DNA of 64,000 bases from Bacillota bacterium (GCA_023409535.1 JAEYGZ010000037.1:62001-126000); one strand, 5' to 3'. Counted from the first letter of the stretch, positions 8,456 through 17,270 are shown. Numbers and translations are program-made. The notes: generated by a model not told the origin, from the sequence alone.

Positions 8456-9244
8456 ATGAATATCTTAGTATGTATCAAGCAGGTTCCGGACAGCAACAAG
8501 GTGGAAGTTGATCCTGTAACCGGAGTATTAAAGCGAAATGGTGTGGAATCAAAGATGAATCCCTATGATTTATATGCAATTGAGACCGCACTGCGTATCA
8601 AAGAGGAGATGGGCGGCTCCATCACGGTTTTAACCATGGGTCCCGGACAGGCTGCCGGTGTGATCAGAGAAGCATTTGCCATGGGTGCGGATGAAGGCGT
8701 ACTAATCTCAGACCGTAAATTCGGCGGCGCGGATGTACTTGCTACCAGTTATACCATCTCTCAGGGGATTAAATTGGTGGGTGAGTTTGATCTGATCCTA
8801 TGCGGAAAGCAGACAACGGACGGGGATACGGCGCAGGTAGGTCCTGAAGTATCCGAATGCCTGGGCATCCCCAGCGTATCCAATGTATCAAAAATTCTTG
8901 AAGTGAAGCAGGGTGCCATTACGGTAGAGATGGATATGACGCATGATATCGAGATTGCAAAGGTACAGTTCCCTTGCCTCTTATGTGTTGACAAGGACAT
9001 CTTTATGCCGAGACTTCCTTCCTTTATCAAAAAGCAGGAGACAAAAGACCGTGAGATCAGAGTGATCAGCCTGGAGCAGCTGGAGGATCAGGATGAGAAG
9101 CATTATGGCTTGAATGGTTCACCGACCCAGGTTCAACGGATTTTCCCTCCGGAGAGCAACGCGCACAGGGAGCAATGGACCGGCGCCGGCACAGAGCTTG
9201 GCGGACGTTTGTATCAGACATTGCTGGATTTAAAATTCGTTTAG
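8456..9244 (+). CDS. lctB: Electron transfer flavoprotein beta subunit
   Basis: A 262-residue EtfB-type protein (start MNILVCIKQVPDSNKVEVD; nucleotide-fold motif LCGKQTTDGDTAQVGPE near 121-137). In confurcating Etf complexes this subunit carries the bifurcating FAD and docks NAD. AGAAAGAGG precedes the ATG. It is 12 bases upstream of the alpha subunit and in one operon with a lactate permease and FAD dehydrogenase, which identifies it as the LctB-type Etf rather than a fatty-acid Etf. Confidence 0.92.
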   Translation: MNILVCIKQVPDSNKVEVDPVTGVLKRNGVESKMNPYDLYAIETALRIKEEMGGSITVLTMGPGQAAGVIREAFAMGADEGVLISDRKFGGADVLATSYTISQGIKLVGEFDLILCGKQTTDGDTAQVGPEVSECLGIPSVSNVSKILEVKQGAITVEMDMTHDIEIAKVQFPCLLCVDKDIFMPRLPSFIKKQETKDREIRVISLEQLEDQDEKHYGLNGSPTQVQRIFPPESNAHREQWTGAGTELGGRLYQTLLDLKFV

Positions 9245-9256
9245 GAGGAGTAAAAA

Positions 9257-10447
9257 GTGGCTAAGTTAGTAGTAAATCAGAAGCTGGTAGGAAATATAGA
9301 GGAATTAATAAGCATCTGTCCCTTTGGTGCCATGGAGAATAAAAATGGCGAGCTTTTCATCAATGCTGCCTGCAAGATGTGTAAATTATGTGTGAAAAAA
9401 GGCCCTAAGGGGGCAGTTGAATATGTTGAAGAGGAAACAGTATCCATAGATAAAAGCTTATGGAAGGGTATCGCGGTTTATGTGGATCATATAGACGGTG
9501 CCATTCACCCTGTAACCTATGAGTTGATCGGAAAGGCAAGGGAACTTGCGGCGAAGGTTAACCATCCCGTTTATGCCGTTATGATGGGCAGCGGAATAAA
9601 AGAGCAGAGCAAAGAGCTGCTGCACTATCAGGTGGATAAGGTATTTGTTTATGACAATCAGGCACTGGACCGTTTTAAGATTGAACCCTATACGGCAGTA
9701 TTGGAAGATTTCGTTGCATCGGTGAAGCCTACTGCAATCCTTATGGGAGCAACACCCGTAGGCCGTCAGCTGGCACCCAGACTGGCAGCAAGGGTTAAAA
9801 CCGGACTGACTGCGGACTGTACGATCCTTGATATGAATGAGAATACCGATCTTGTTCAGATCCGTCCTGCTTTTGGCGGTAATATCATGGCACAGATCCT
9901 GACTCCCAACCATAGACCTCAGATGGCAACCGTACGCTATAAGGTTATGGATGCGCCAAAGAGAAGTGCCGGGTCAAACGGTGAGATCGTATTATGTGAG
10001 CTTGGGCAGGAGAAGCTTACCAGCAAGGTAGAGGTTCTGGATATCATAGGCAAGGAGAAGGAGCAGTTCATCGAAGCAGCCGAGGTACTGGTGGTTGCCG
10101 GACGCGGTATTAAGAAGGAAGAAGACCTTCAGATGCTGCAGGAGCTTGCAGATCTGCTGGGAGGTTCTCTTGCATGTACCAGACCTGTGATGGAAGCCGG
10201 CTGGATGGAGGCAAAGTGTCAGGTTGGCTTAAGCGGCAGAACGGTAAGACCGAAGCTGATTATAACCGCCGGTGTCTCCGGTTCCGTACAGTTTGCTGCG
10301 GGCATGAACAATTCGGATCATATCATTGCAATTAACAAGGATGAGAATGCACCGATCTTTAAGACGGCTCATTATGGCCTGGTGGGAGATTTATATGAGA
10401 TTATTCCGGAATTGATCAGCCAGATCAAAGCGGGAAAAGAGGTTTAA
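9257..10447 (+). CDS. lctC: Electron transfer flavoprotein alpha subunit with ferredoxin domain
   Basis: A 396-residue EtfA with an N-terminal ferredoxin-like extension. Cysteines 21 (CPFGA), 39, 42 and 45 (CKMCKLC) are placed to hold one [4Fe-4S] cluster; the cysteine that would complete a second cluster is a glycine (KKGPKGA). The Etf alpha domain follows (about 70-390), with the FAD-binding region AGRGIKKEEDL and AGVSGSVQF. The GTG at 9257 follows AGGAGG. This architecture is that of LctC in the A. woodii enzyme that oxidises lactate with NAD+ while consuming reduced ferredoxin. Confidence 0.92.
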   Translation: MAKLVVNQKLVGNIEELISICPFGAMENKNGELFINAACKMCKLCVKKGPKGAVEYVEEETVSIDKSLWKGIAVYVDHIDGAIHPVTYELIGKARELAAKVNHPVYAVMMGSGIKEQSKELLHYQVDKVFVYDNQALDRFKIEPYTAVLEDFVASVKPTAILMGATPVGRQLAPRLAARVKTGLTADCTILDMNENTDLVQIRPAFGGNIMAQILTPNHRPQMATVRYKVMDAPKRSAGSNGEIVLCELGQEKLTSKVEVLDIIGKEKEQFIEAAEVLVVAGRGIKKEEDLQMLQELADLLGGSLACTRPVMEAGWMEAKCQVGLSGRTVRPKLIITAGVSGSVQFAAGMNNSDHIIAINKDENAPIFKTAHYGLVGDLYEIIPELISQIKAGKEV

Positions 10448-10465
10448 ACGATGGAGGTTAATCAA

Positions 10466-11869
10466 ATGAATTATAAAAAATTAGATCAGGGAGACATTGA
10501 TTTCATTCATGGAATCATGGGCGATTCGGAACGTGTCTTATACGGAGAGAATATTAATGAGGAATACAGCCATGACGAGCTCAGTGATACCGTCAGTTAT
10601 CCCGATGTGGTCGTAAAGGTGATCTCGGCAGAGGAAGTTTCCGCCATTATGAAATACGCTTATGAGAAAAATCTTCCGGTAACTCCCCGGGGTTCAGGCA
10701 CCGGTCTGGTGGGAGCTTCCGTGGCCATGGAGCACGGTATCATGATTGATACCACGCTGATGAATCATTTCCTGGAGCTGGATGAGAATAATCTTACAAT
10801 TACTGTAGAGCCGGGTGTACTCCTGATGGAGCTGTCTGCCTATGTGCAGGAGAGAGGCCTTTTCTATCCTCCGGATCCCGGTGAGAAGTCTGCCACCATC
10901 GGCGGTAACATCAGTACCAATGCAGGCGGTATGAGAGCGGTAAAATACGGTGTAACCAGAGACTATGTCCGCGGTCTTGAGGTAGTCTTACCCAACGGTA
11001 CCATAGTGGAATTTGGCGGTAAGGTTGTAAAGAACAGTACCGGATATGCCATGAAGGACCTGATGGTGGGTTCCGAAGGAACCTTAGGAATCATTACCAA
11101 GGCCATCCTAAAGCTGATTCCGCTGCCACAGAAGGCAATCAGCCTTCTCATTCCGTTCCCCAGCCTGGAGGCAGCCATCGGCACCGTACCGTTAATCATC
11201 AAATCCAAATCCGCACCCACTGCCATTGAGTTCATGCAGAGAGAGGTTATCATGGATGCGGAAAAATACCTGGGCAAGAAATTCCCTGATAACAGCGCGG
11301 ATGCTTATCTTTTGTTAAAGTTTGACGGAAATACCACAGAAGAGATTGAAAAAGCCTATGAAGGCGCTGCAAAGATCTGTCTTGAGCAGGGAGCCACCGA
11401 TATTCTGATCTCTGATACCAATGAAAGAGAAGAGTCCATCTGGAAGGCAAGAGGAGCCTTCCTGGAAGCAATCAAGGGCTCCACGACTTATATGGACGAG
11501 GTTGACGTAGTAGTACCCAGAAGCTCCGTCAATGAGATGGTGGAATACATTCACAACCTGTACCAGGAAGTGAATATCCGTATCAAGAGCTTTGGCCATG
11601 CAGGCGACGGTAACCTTCATGCCTATATCCTGAAGGATGATTTAAGCGAAGAGGAATGGGAGCATAAAATGACTGCTGCCATGGATAAGATCTATGGTAA
11701 GGCGAGACAGCTGAAGGGCCAGGTTTCCGGTGAGCACGGTATCGGCTATGCAAAGAAATCCTATCTCTTCGAATCCATTGATCCCGCAGCGGTTGAAATC
11801 ATGCGCGGCATCAAAGCGGCCTTTGATCCGAAGAATATATTAAATCCTCATAAGGTTTGCCAGATGTAA
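10466..11869 (+). CDS. lctD: FAD-linked lactate dehydrogenase (GlcD family)
   Basis: A 467-residue FAD enzyme of the GlcD/D-lactate dehydrogenase family. The FAD-binding PCMH domain spans about 35-215 (GSGTGLVGASV, NAGGMRAVKYG) and the C-terminal oxidase domain about 220-465 (FGHAGDGNLHAYI, GEHGIGYAKK). It should oxidise lactate to pyruvate and pass electrons to the EtfBA pair just upstream. GGAGG lies 8 bases before the ATG at 10466; an ATG at 10451 lacks such a site. Its stop is 4 bases from the end of a convergent gene. The stereochemistry of the substrate is not evident from sequence. Confidence 0.9.
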   Translation: MNYKKLDQGDIDFIHGIMGDSERVLYGENINEEYSHDELSDTVSYPDVVVKVISAEEVSAIMKYAYEKNLPVTPRGSGTGLVGASVAMEHGIMIDTTLMNHFLELDENNLTITVEPGVLLMELSAYVQERGLFYPPDPGEKSATIGGNISTNAGGMRAVKYGVTRDYVRGLEVVLPNGTIVEFGGKVVKNSTGYAMKDLMVGSEGTLGIITKAILKLIPLPQKAISLLIPFPSLEAAIGTVPLIIKSKSAPTAIEFMQREVIMDAEKYLGKKFPDNSADAYLLLKFDGNTTEEIEKAYEGAAKICLEQGATDILISDTNEREESIWKARGAFLEAIKGSTTYMDEVDVVVPRSSVNEMVEYIHNLYQEVNIRIKSFGHAGDGNLHAYILKDDLSEEEWEHKMTAAMDKIYGKARQLKGQVSGEHGIGYAKKSYLFESIDPAAVEIMRGIKAAFDPKNILNPHKVCQM

Positions 11870-11873
11870 GTAA

Positions 11874-12521
11874 TCATACATTCTCAACGGAGCTTGAAGC
11901 TGTTTCAAGCTCCGTTTCTTTATATTCAAGGGCCTCTTCACGGTAACTGGGACACAGATTGGCTTCGTATTTTTCGATTGCTTTTTGAAGGGCGTAATTA
12001 AGGATGGATTTGACCTCTGCCTTTTCGATATCCAAATCAAATGCAGAAATATTCATTGCTTCCTCTTCCTCCGCAGCTTCCTTGGTATTGTCAGCGGGAG
12101 TATCCTCAGTTTCCTGTATTAATACAGCCTCCGGCTTATCTTCGCCGGTACCATTGCACAAGGGCAGCTCCAGCTCTATTTTACCGGTAAAGACAGTACG
12201 GCTGCCGATGCGGATGCTAAGTTCCATTTCATTATCTTCGGACGGGTCTTCTGATTCTTTGGAATAAACCATATCAGAATCCGGCTGAAGTGAATTATTA
12301 TAATCAACAGAGAAGACCGGATGTTTACAAATCAGCTTTTCACGAAGGATAAGACCGCTGACGGACAGGTGCTCAAAAAGAAAATCCTCAAGATTCTTCC
12401 TCAGAACAGTGTTATTATGATATTTTTTTGCATGGGAAATATCAGAGTCAAACTCCTCTTCATAATGCTGCAGCACATTTCCGTTACCGTCTTGAAGCTT
12501 AATGTAAATGTTAATAACCAT
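11874..12521 (-). CDS. Uncharacterised acidic protein
   Basis: A 215-residue soluble protein I do not recognise. The N-terminal part (about 1-120) looks like a folded beta-rich domain (VINIYIKLQDGNGNVL), and the middle is very acidic and low complexity (ETEDTPADNTKEAAEEEEA) before a helical C-terminus. There is no signal peptide or membrane segment. The ATG at 12521 is the most natural start, although the upstream AAGGA is about 15 bases away; an in-frame start at 12632 would add an unlikely hydrophobic extension. Monocistronic, convergent with the lactate operon. Confidence 0.6.
   Translation of the reverse strand: MVINIYIKLQDGNGNVLQHYEEEFDSDISHAKKYHNNTVLRKNLEDFLFEHLSVSGLILREKLICKHPVFSVDYNNSLQPDSDMVYSKESEDPSEDNEMELSIRIGSRTVFTGKIELELPLCNGTGEDKPEAVLIQETEDTPADNTKEAAEEEEAMNISAFDLDIEKAEVKSILNYALQKAIEKYEANLCPSYREEALEYKETELETASSSVENV
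11886..11920 (+). terminator. Terminator of the lactate operon
   Basis: AACGGAGCTTGAA pairs with TTCAAGCTCCGTT around a 5-base loop, followed by TTCTTTAT. It lies inside the last codons of the convergent gene, so one stretch serves as terminator and coding sequence. Confidence 0.85.
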
Positions 12522-12693
12522 CTGTTCACCATAAATTCCTTCATTTGTTGATATAGAAAATATCGGATGAAATGCGGAATATATATATACATATCGGATA
12601 ACAAATTTAATTATTTTATTCTGCGATGCCAAAAAGCGGCTTCTGCCTTTCTTGATCCACGGGGTTGCAGGCCGGATGATTTACCGCATTATT

Positions 12694-12748
12694 ATAAAAA
12701 ATAAGTGCTGATTTAAAACTTATTCCTAAGTTTATATCAACACTTATA
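12694..12748 (-). terminator. Terminator of the ppx-ppk operon
   Basis: On the minus strand an imperfect stem (12747-12729 with 12720-12701) is followed by T6 (12700-12695). It lies about 50 bases after the ppk1 stop. Confidence 0.75.
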
Positions 12749-12800
12749 CAGCTCCAGGTCTTTGAATTGACAGATTAAATTGATAGATGTGCGAAAAGGA

Positions 12801-14867
12801 TTACTTACGGTTTAATGCGATCCGGTCAATAAAATACATCTGGCTGTCCAAGCCTACCTCATCTGCAGTGCGGATTTTGCTGTAGGTACCGTCGCTGTTA
12901 AGCATTCGCGCCTTAATATTATCCTTCAGCATGATATTCAGCTGTTCCATAATTTGATCCTTGATTTCCCGGTCATAGATGGGGCAGGCGGTTTCCACAC
13001 GTCTGGAAGTATTGCGGGTCATCATATCGGCGGAGGCAATATATATTTTGACATCCTTCCGGGTACCGAATAAGTAAATTCGCGAATGCTCCAGAAATCT
13101 TCCTACAATACTGATTACTCTGATATTCTCCGTTTTATCCTGAATTCCCGGCAGGAGGCAGCAGATTCCCCGAATAATGAGCGTAATCTTCACACCTGCA
13201 TTGGAAGCCTCCGAAAGCTTTGCGATGATGTCTTTGTCCGTAAGAGAATTTGACTTTATAATAATGCCGCATTCCTGTTTGGCCAAGGCCTTTTTCGTCT
13301 CGCCTTCAATTAATTCAAGGAGCTTATTCTTAAAGGAATTGGGAGCTACCAGAAGATGGTCGTAATCACCGTTTAGGTTGGAGATGGACATATTCTTAAA
13401 GAACTTCATGGCATCATGCCCTATTCCGTTGTCTGCAGTGATCAGGGACAGATCCGTATAAAGTTTTGCAGTCTTCTCATTATAGTTACCGGTTCCGACC
13501 TGGGTTACATAATTGATTTTATTTTCATCGCGGCGGGTGATAAGGCATATCTTGGAATGTACCTTAAAGCCTTCAAAGCCATAGATGACATTACAGCCAG
13601 CCTCCTCCAGCCGCTCTGCCCATTCGATATTATTTTGCTCGTCGAATCTGGCCTTCAGCTCCATAAGAACGGTAACCTCTTTACCGTTTTCCGCGGCAGT
13701 GCATAGATATTCGATGATCTTTGAGTTGCTGGACAGCCGGTAAATGGTTATCTTAATGGATATTACGTTAGGGTCGACGGAGCTTTCCTTAAGAAGGTGA
13801 TGAAAGGGCTCCATCTGATGATACGGAAAGAACAGCAGGATGTCCTTCCTGCAGCACTGGGAATAAATTCCGGCAGTCTTAATTAAGGAAGGAGGATACA
13901 CCGGATCAAAGGAAGGATAACTTAATTCCTGCTTTAAAGGAACAGGCAGTTTATTGATTAGTTGGAAGGGATAGGTCATCACCAGGGGAGTTCTGCTCAT
14001 AAATACCTGTGCCTTGCTTATCTTTAGCTTCTCCAGCATAAAGTTCGTTAAAACCTTATTCATTCTGCCCTGAACCTCGAGTCTGACCGGAGATAGGCGG
14101 GACCTTTTCTTCAGAGCCTTTTTCATTCGCTCCCTGTAATTGTCATCGATTTCAAAGACCTCATCGTCTGCGGTGATATCCGCATTCCTGGTAACGGAGA
14201 TGATAGCAGAATTAACGATTTTATACATACTGAAGATATCCTTCAGATGATGCAGGATGATTTTCTCTGTCAGGACATAACGGATGGGTTCTCCCGGAAG
14301 CAGTACAAATTCCGGCAGAGATCTGGATACGGGAATCAATCCGAATTTGGTATCGTCGCCGGAGAAAACACAGACGATATAAAGCTCTTTATTGACCAAA
14401 TGGGGAAAGGGGTGCCGTGAGTTTATGATTTGAGGAGACAGGATGGGCAAAATATGTTCTTTATAATAAGTATCAGCATATTTTTTGTCGGATTTCTGCA
14501 GCTCCTTGAGCTCAAGCCTGGAGACGGATTTTTCCCGCAGCAGGCGTTCCGCCTCTTCATACACCTCGTCTCTTCTGGTATAAAGCAGGCTTGTTCTTTT
14601 GTAGATCTTCTCAAGCTGCTGCTTTGGAGTCATCCCGGTTTTATTATCGATATTCCCGTGCTCCATATAGGAGAGATCCGTTAGACTGCCAACCCGGATC
14701 ATATAGAATTCATCCAGATTACTGGTGAATATGGACACGAATTTCAACCGCTCAAAAAGAGGGACGCCCAAATCCTGCGCCTCTTCCAGGATGCGGTCAT
14801 TAAAGGTTAACCATGACAATTCCCGGTTTTGCATAAAACTGTTTTCTGTTTTATCATTTGCGTACAT
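12801..14867 (-). CDS. ppk1: Polyphosphate kinase 1
   Basis: A 688-residue PPK1, which reversibly transfers the ATP gamma-phosphate to polyphosphate. The N-terminal domain begins NRELSWLTFNDRILEEA, and the two C-terminal phospholipase-D-like domains carry the histidine motifs VHSKICLITRR (catalytic phospho-histidine region) and HSRIYLFG. Length is normal. AAAGGAG lies just upstream of the ATG, within the end of ppx; the genes are 4 bases apart, so synthesis and breakdown of polyphosphate are co-expressed. Confidence 0.95.
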   Translation of the reverse strand: MYANDKTENSFMQNRELSWLTFNDRILEEAQDLGVPLFERLKFVSIFTSNLDEFYMIRVGSLTDLSYMEHGNIDNKTGMTPKQQLEKIYKRTSLLYTRRDEVYEEAERLLREKSVSRLELKELQKSDKKYADTYYKEHILPILSPQIINSRHPFPHLVNKELYIVCVFSGDDTKFGLIPVSRSLPEFVLLPGEPIRYVLTEKIILHHLKDIFSMYKIVNSAIISVTRNADITADDEVFEIDDNYRERMKKALKKRSRLSPVRLEVQGRMNKVLTNFMLEKLKISKAQVFMSRTPLVMTYPFQLINKLPVPLKQELSYPSFDPVYPPSLIKTAGIYSQCCRKDILLFFPYHQMEPFHHLLKESSVDPNVISIKITIYRLSSNSKIIEYLCTAAENGKEVTVLMELKARFDEQNNIEWAERLEEAGCNVIYGFEGFKVHSKICLITRRDENKINYVTQVGTGNYNEKTAKLYTDLSLITADNGIGHDAMKFFKNMSISNLNGDYDHLLVAPNSFKNKLLELIEGETKKALAKQECGIIIKSNSLTDKDIIAKLSEASNAGVKITLIIRGICCLLPGIQDKTENIRVISIVGRFLEHSRIYLFGTRKDVKIYIASADMMTRNTSRRVETACPIYDREIKDQIMEQLNIMLKDNIKARMLNSDGTYSKIRTADEVGLDSQMYFIDRIALNRK

Positions 14868-14871
14868 GTTT

Positions 14872-15777
14872 CTATTCTCCTTTAATTATTCTCTCGTACA
14901 AGTATCCCTCCCGAAGACCGTATTTACTTACGATAATATTACCGGAGGAAAAGAAGTCGGTGATCGTATCCGCAATGATCATTCCCGGAACGATGGTATG
15001 GATACGGTCCGGAATATTGCGCAGGATGGGAGCTAAGGTATCTTTATGGCTGTTTTTGATGGAAGCAAGTATCGCTTTGATATGAGAAGCCTCAATCTCA
15101 ATATGGCAGCCGGGAAGATTATAGATGCTGTTATTTAATTTTGAGATGCCGCGGAAGGTACCGCCGACGCCGCAGATCGTTGGATAGGCTTCCTTTTTTA
15201 TTTCAAGGGAGGAAAGATGGTCGGTAACGGTTTTTCTGATCATCTCACGCTCCTCTTTCTTTGGAATAATCTTTTTCACGTTTCGGACATACATATTCAG
15301 AGAACCGATAGGTATACTGGTGGCATACCGGATGGTATTGTCTTCAAAGAGGACGATTTCCGTACTGCCGCCGCCGATATCAACGATGACACCCTCCTCT
15401 ACATCAAGACATTTTGTTGTTCCGATAAAATCAAGGGTGGCTTCCTCTTCACCGGATAAAACCTCCACCTGATGCATCGTACGGTTATGGATGGTATCCG
15501 TAACCTCTTTGGTATTTACGATATTTCGCAGGGATGCGGTTGCAAAGATATGGATATTTTCTTCAGCGACGGAAAGGTTATTGAGTAATTCAAGGAATCG
15601 GTTCAATATATCGCAGGCTTTATCAATTCCTTTATTGCTCAGCTTCTCGTTCTCCACATAATTAACCAGGCCGGCCATCTCTTTCTTCTCAAAGATGGAT
15701 TTCACCTCATCACCCTGATGTTCGTACACGCACAGGCGGATCGTATTGGATCCAAGATCAATGATTGCATTTACCAT
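14872..15777 (-). CDS. ppx: Ppx/GppA-type exopolyphosphatase
   Basis: A 301-residue member of the Ppx/GppA phosphatase family, which removes terminal phosphate from polyphosphate or pppGpp. The actin-like ATPase fold begins NAIIDLGSNTIRL, with VIVDIGGGSTEIV in the second half (near 130-142). It is the short form lacking the C-terminal HD domain of E. coli Ppx. First gene of a two-gene operon with ppk1. AGAAAGG precedes the ATG. Polyphosphate rather than pppGpp is favoured by the neighbour. Confidence 0.9.
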   Translation of the reverse strand: MVNAIIDLGSNTIRLCVYEHQGDEVKSIFEKKEMAGLVNYVENEKLSNKGIDKACDILNRFLELLNNLSVAEENIHIFATASLRNIVNTKEVTDTIHNRTMHQVEVLSGEEEATLDFIGTTKCLDVEEGVIVDIGGGSTEIVLFEDNTIRYATSIPIGSLNMYVRNVKKIIPKKEEREMIRKTVTDHLSSLEIKKEAYPTICGVGGTFRGISKLNNSIYNLPGCHIEIEASHIKAILASIKNSHKDTLAPILRNIPDRIHTIVPGMIIADTITDFFSSGNIIVSKYGLREGYLYERIIKGE

Positions 15778-15963
15778 TCAGTTCCGCACCTTTCTGCATA
15801 AAATGACTCTATACTGATATTATAAATAGAAATGCTCCGCATATTGATAATTATGTGTAAAATCTATTTAAAATATTTGCAAAATATTACCATCTGAGGA
15901 GGAAGCAAAGGGACTGGCCTGTCCGGTTTAACCAGCCGACCACAGATATGATCTGATTATTAC

Positions 15964-16010
15964 AAAAAAAGGCTGCTGCTTCACTGAACCTACCCAGTGC
16001 TGCAGCAGCC
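15964..16010 (-). terminator. Terminator after the coat protein pair
   Basis: On the minus strand GGCTGCTGC (16010-16002) pairs with GCAGCAGCC (15979-15971) and is followed by seven T residues. Confidence 0.88.
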
Positions 16011-16018
16011 TGTATGAT

Positions 16019-16267
16019 TTACTGTTGTGACTGTGATTTTACCTGTTGTACTTCCGTATCATTGGCCTGTGCGGCCGGTTTATAATATCCTTTGGAGCTG
16101 GCCAGCTGGAAAAGCTCATACTGGGAAGTCTCACAGCTATTACGAATCTGTTGAATGGTTGACCGTAAATTCGGATTGGAGCATTCCGAAATAGCATTTG
16201 CATAGAAGGTCAGTTCACTTTTCACAGCAGATAACGCATCATTAACCATAATTTTTTCCTGTAACAT
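16019..16267 (-). CDS. Small spore-coat-like protein (CotF-type)
   Basis: An 82-residue helical protein resembling the ferritin-like coat F group of small clostridial coat proteins (KIMVNDALSAVKSELTFYAN, then SCETSQYELFQLASSKGYYK). The Gln-rich C-terminus is typical. AGGAGG lies 8 bases before the ATG. It is 16 bases downstream of a second small coat-like gene and next to spoIIID, supporting a role in the spore coat, though the call rests on family resemblance. Confidence 0.7.
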   Translation of the reverse strand: MLQEKIMVNDALSAVKSELTFYANAISECSNPNLRSTIQQIRNSCETSQYELFQLASSKGYYKPAAQANDTEVQQVKSQSQQ

Positions 16268-16283
16268 TTATAGTCCTCCTTAC

Positions 16284-16469
16284 TTAATTTAAGAATGTCA
16301 TTAGTTTTTGTTTTGTGCTCTGGGCACTCTGGGCGGATTTCTCAAAATAGGCCTTTACCTGAGGATCGGAAGCTTGCTGTGCATAAGTCTGCATCTTTTG
16401 ATATGCGGTCTCATGTGCACCGATCATATGGCGAAGGTTTTGCAATTCCATTTGATTTAACTGGGACAT
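16284..16469 (-). CDS. Small spore-coat-like protein
   Basis: A 61-residue helical protein (MSQLNQMELQNLRHMIGAHE onward) of the kind paired with CotF-type coat proteins in clostridia; both halves look like a two-helix ferritin-like hairpin. The second ATG (16469) is chosen because AAAGGAG lies 9 bases upstream, whereas the first ATG (16475) is only 3 bases away. First gene of a two-gene unit ending at the terminator at 15964. Confidence 0.68.
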   Translation of the reverse strand: MSQLNQMELQNLRHMIGAHETAYQKMQTYAQQASDPQVKAYFEKSAQSAQSTKQKLMTFLN

Positions 16470-16654
16470 AATCATATTCTCCTTTCGTTTGTTTTAACCC
16501 TATTATCTGTCGTTGTTAAGAAAATAATACGAAATTCCGATATTTTTTAAATCTTACAATGCAATCGGACGAAGCCGGAAGGAAAGATGCTAGCGCTAAT
16601 TTAAAATAAGTTGAAAAGTATGAAAAATTGAATTTTAATTATTATTTTGATAAG

Positions 16655-16683
16655 TACTACTGCCAATTTCCCCTGCATACAAT
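16655..16683 (+). promoter_or_regulatory. Candidate sigma-E promoter of spoIIID
   Basis: CATACAAT (16676-16683) matches the sigma-E -10 consensus CATACANT, and TACTACT (16655-16661) gives 5 of 7 matches to the -35 consensus with a 14-base spacer. In Bacillus subtilis spoIIID is a sigma-E gene, so a mother-cell promoter is expected here. Confidence 0.6.
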
Positions 16684-16700
16684 GTAACAACAACGATAAT

Positions 16701-16745
16701 AAGGGGGAATGCGTTCTGCCCCCGTTAGGTTAGAACGCAGACACT
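16701..16745 (+). promoter_or_regulatory. spoIIID leader: Shine-Dalgarno split from ATG by a hairpin
   Basis: AAGGGGG (16701-16707) is the only good ribosome site upstream, but it is 38 bases from the ATG at 16746. Between them TGCGTTCT (16710-16717) pairs perfectly with AGAACGCA (16732-16739). Folding would bring the site to within about 9 unpaired bases of the ATG. CCCCC in the loop (16719-16723) could also pair with the GGGGG, which would hide the site. Confidence 0.65.
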
Positions 16746-17015
16746 ATGAAAGGCTATATAGAGGAACGGGCGGTTGAGATCGCTAATTATATCATCGATA
16801 ATAACGCAACTGTGAGGCAGACCGCAAAACAGTTCGGTATATCGAAATCAACCGTACATAAGGACGTAACAGAACGTCTTACACAGATCAACCCCTCCCT
16901 TGCTGAAAGAGCCAGGGTAGTCTTGGACCTCAATAAGTCAGAGCGCCACATCAGAGGCGGATTAGCTACGAAGGAGAAATATCTCCATAAGACGAGATAT
17001 AATCAAGCATATTAG
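16746..17015 (+). CDS. spoIIID: Sporulation transcription factor SpoIIID
   Basis: An 89-residue helix-turn-helix regulator of the mother cell. The whole length aligns with the family: MKGYIEERAVEIANYIIDNN at the start, the HTH (TAKQFGISKSTVHKDVTERL) at about 25-45, then HIRGGLATKEKY and a basic tail. In the family it acts with sigma-E to activate and repress mother-cell genes, including coat genes such as the pair encoded just upstream on the other strand. The start is fixed by family alignment, which makes the remote ribosome site notable. Confidence 0.95.
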   Translation: MKGYIEERAVEIANYIIDNNATVRQTAKQFGISKSTVHKDVTERLTQINPSLAERARVVLDLNKSERHIRGGLATKEKYLHKTRYNQAY

Positions 17016-17040
17016 ACCGTAGTAAGAATGAAAAAGTCAA

Positions 17041-17085
17041 AGGGATTATCCAAACAGCGGTAAACTGCAGGATAATCTCTTTTTC
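17041..17085 (+). terminator. Terminator of spoIIID
   Basis: AGGGATTATCC pairs with GGATAATCTCT across an 18-base loop and is followed by TTTTTCTATT. Confidence 0.88.
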
Positions 17086-17202
17086 TATTGTGCTGCCGGT
17101 GCGGCAGCCGAATGTCTGTTGCAGGTACCCGGCCTGTCATGAATGAGATCAGCCAAATTTGATTGTTAAATAATAAACTTTTCAGATAAATTTAAAAAGT
17201 TG

Positions 17203-17231
17203 TGTCAAAATTCGCCCAATTGTGCTATAAT
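17203..17231 (+). promoter_or_regulatory. Promoter of the rnf operon
   Basis: A clear TATAAT (17226-17231) with a weak TGTCAA (17203-17208) 17 bases upstream. The start point near 17238 leaves an AT-rich leader of about 140 bases. Confidence 0.6.
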
Positions 17232-17270
17232 CGAAATGGTGTGCCTAAGAGTAATAAGTTCGTTTTATGC

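Noticed and set aside
12522..12632. N-terminal extension of the acidic unknown protein
   Set aside because: The extra 37 residues are hydrophobic and AT-driven with no ribosome site; the shorter start fits better.
16470..16600. Sporulation sigma promoter for the coat protein pair
   Set aside because: No -35/-10 pair with correct spacing for sigma-E, sigma-K or sigma-G could be found by eye.
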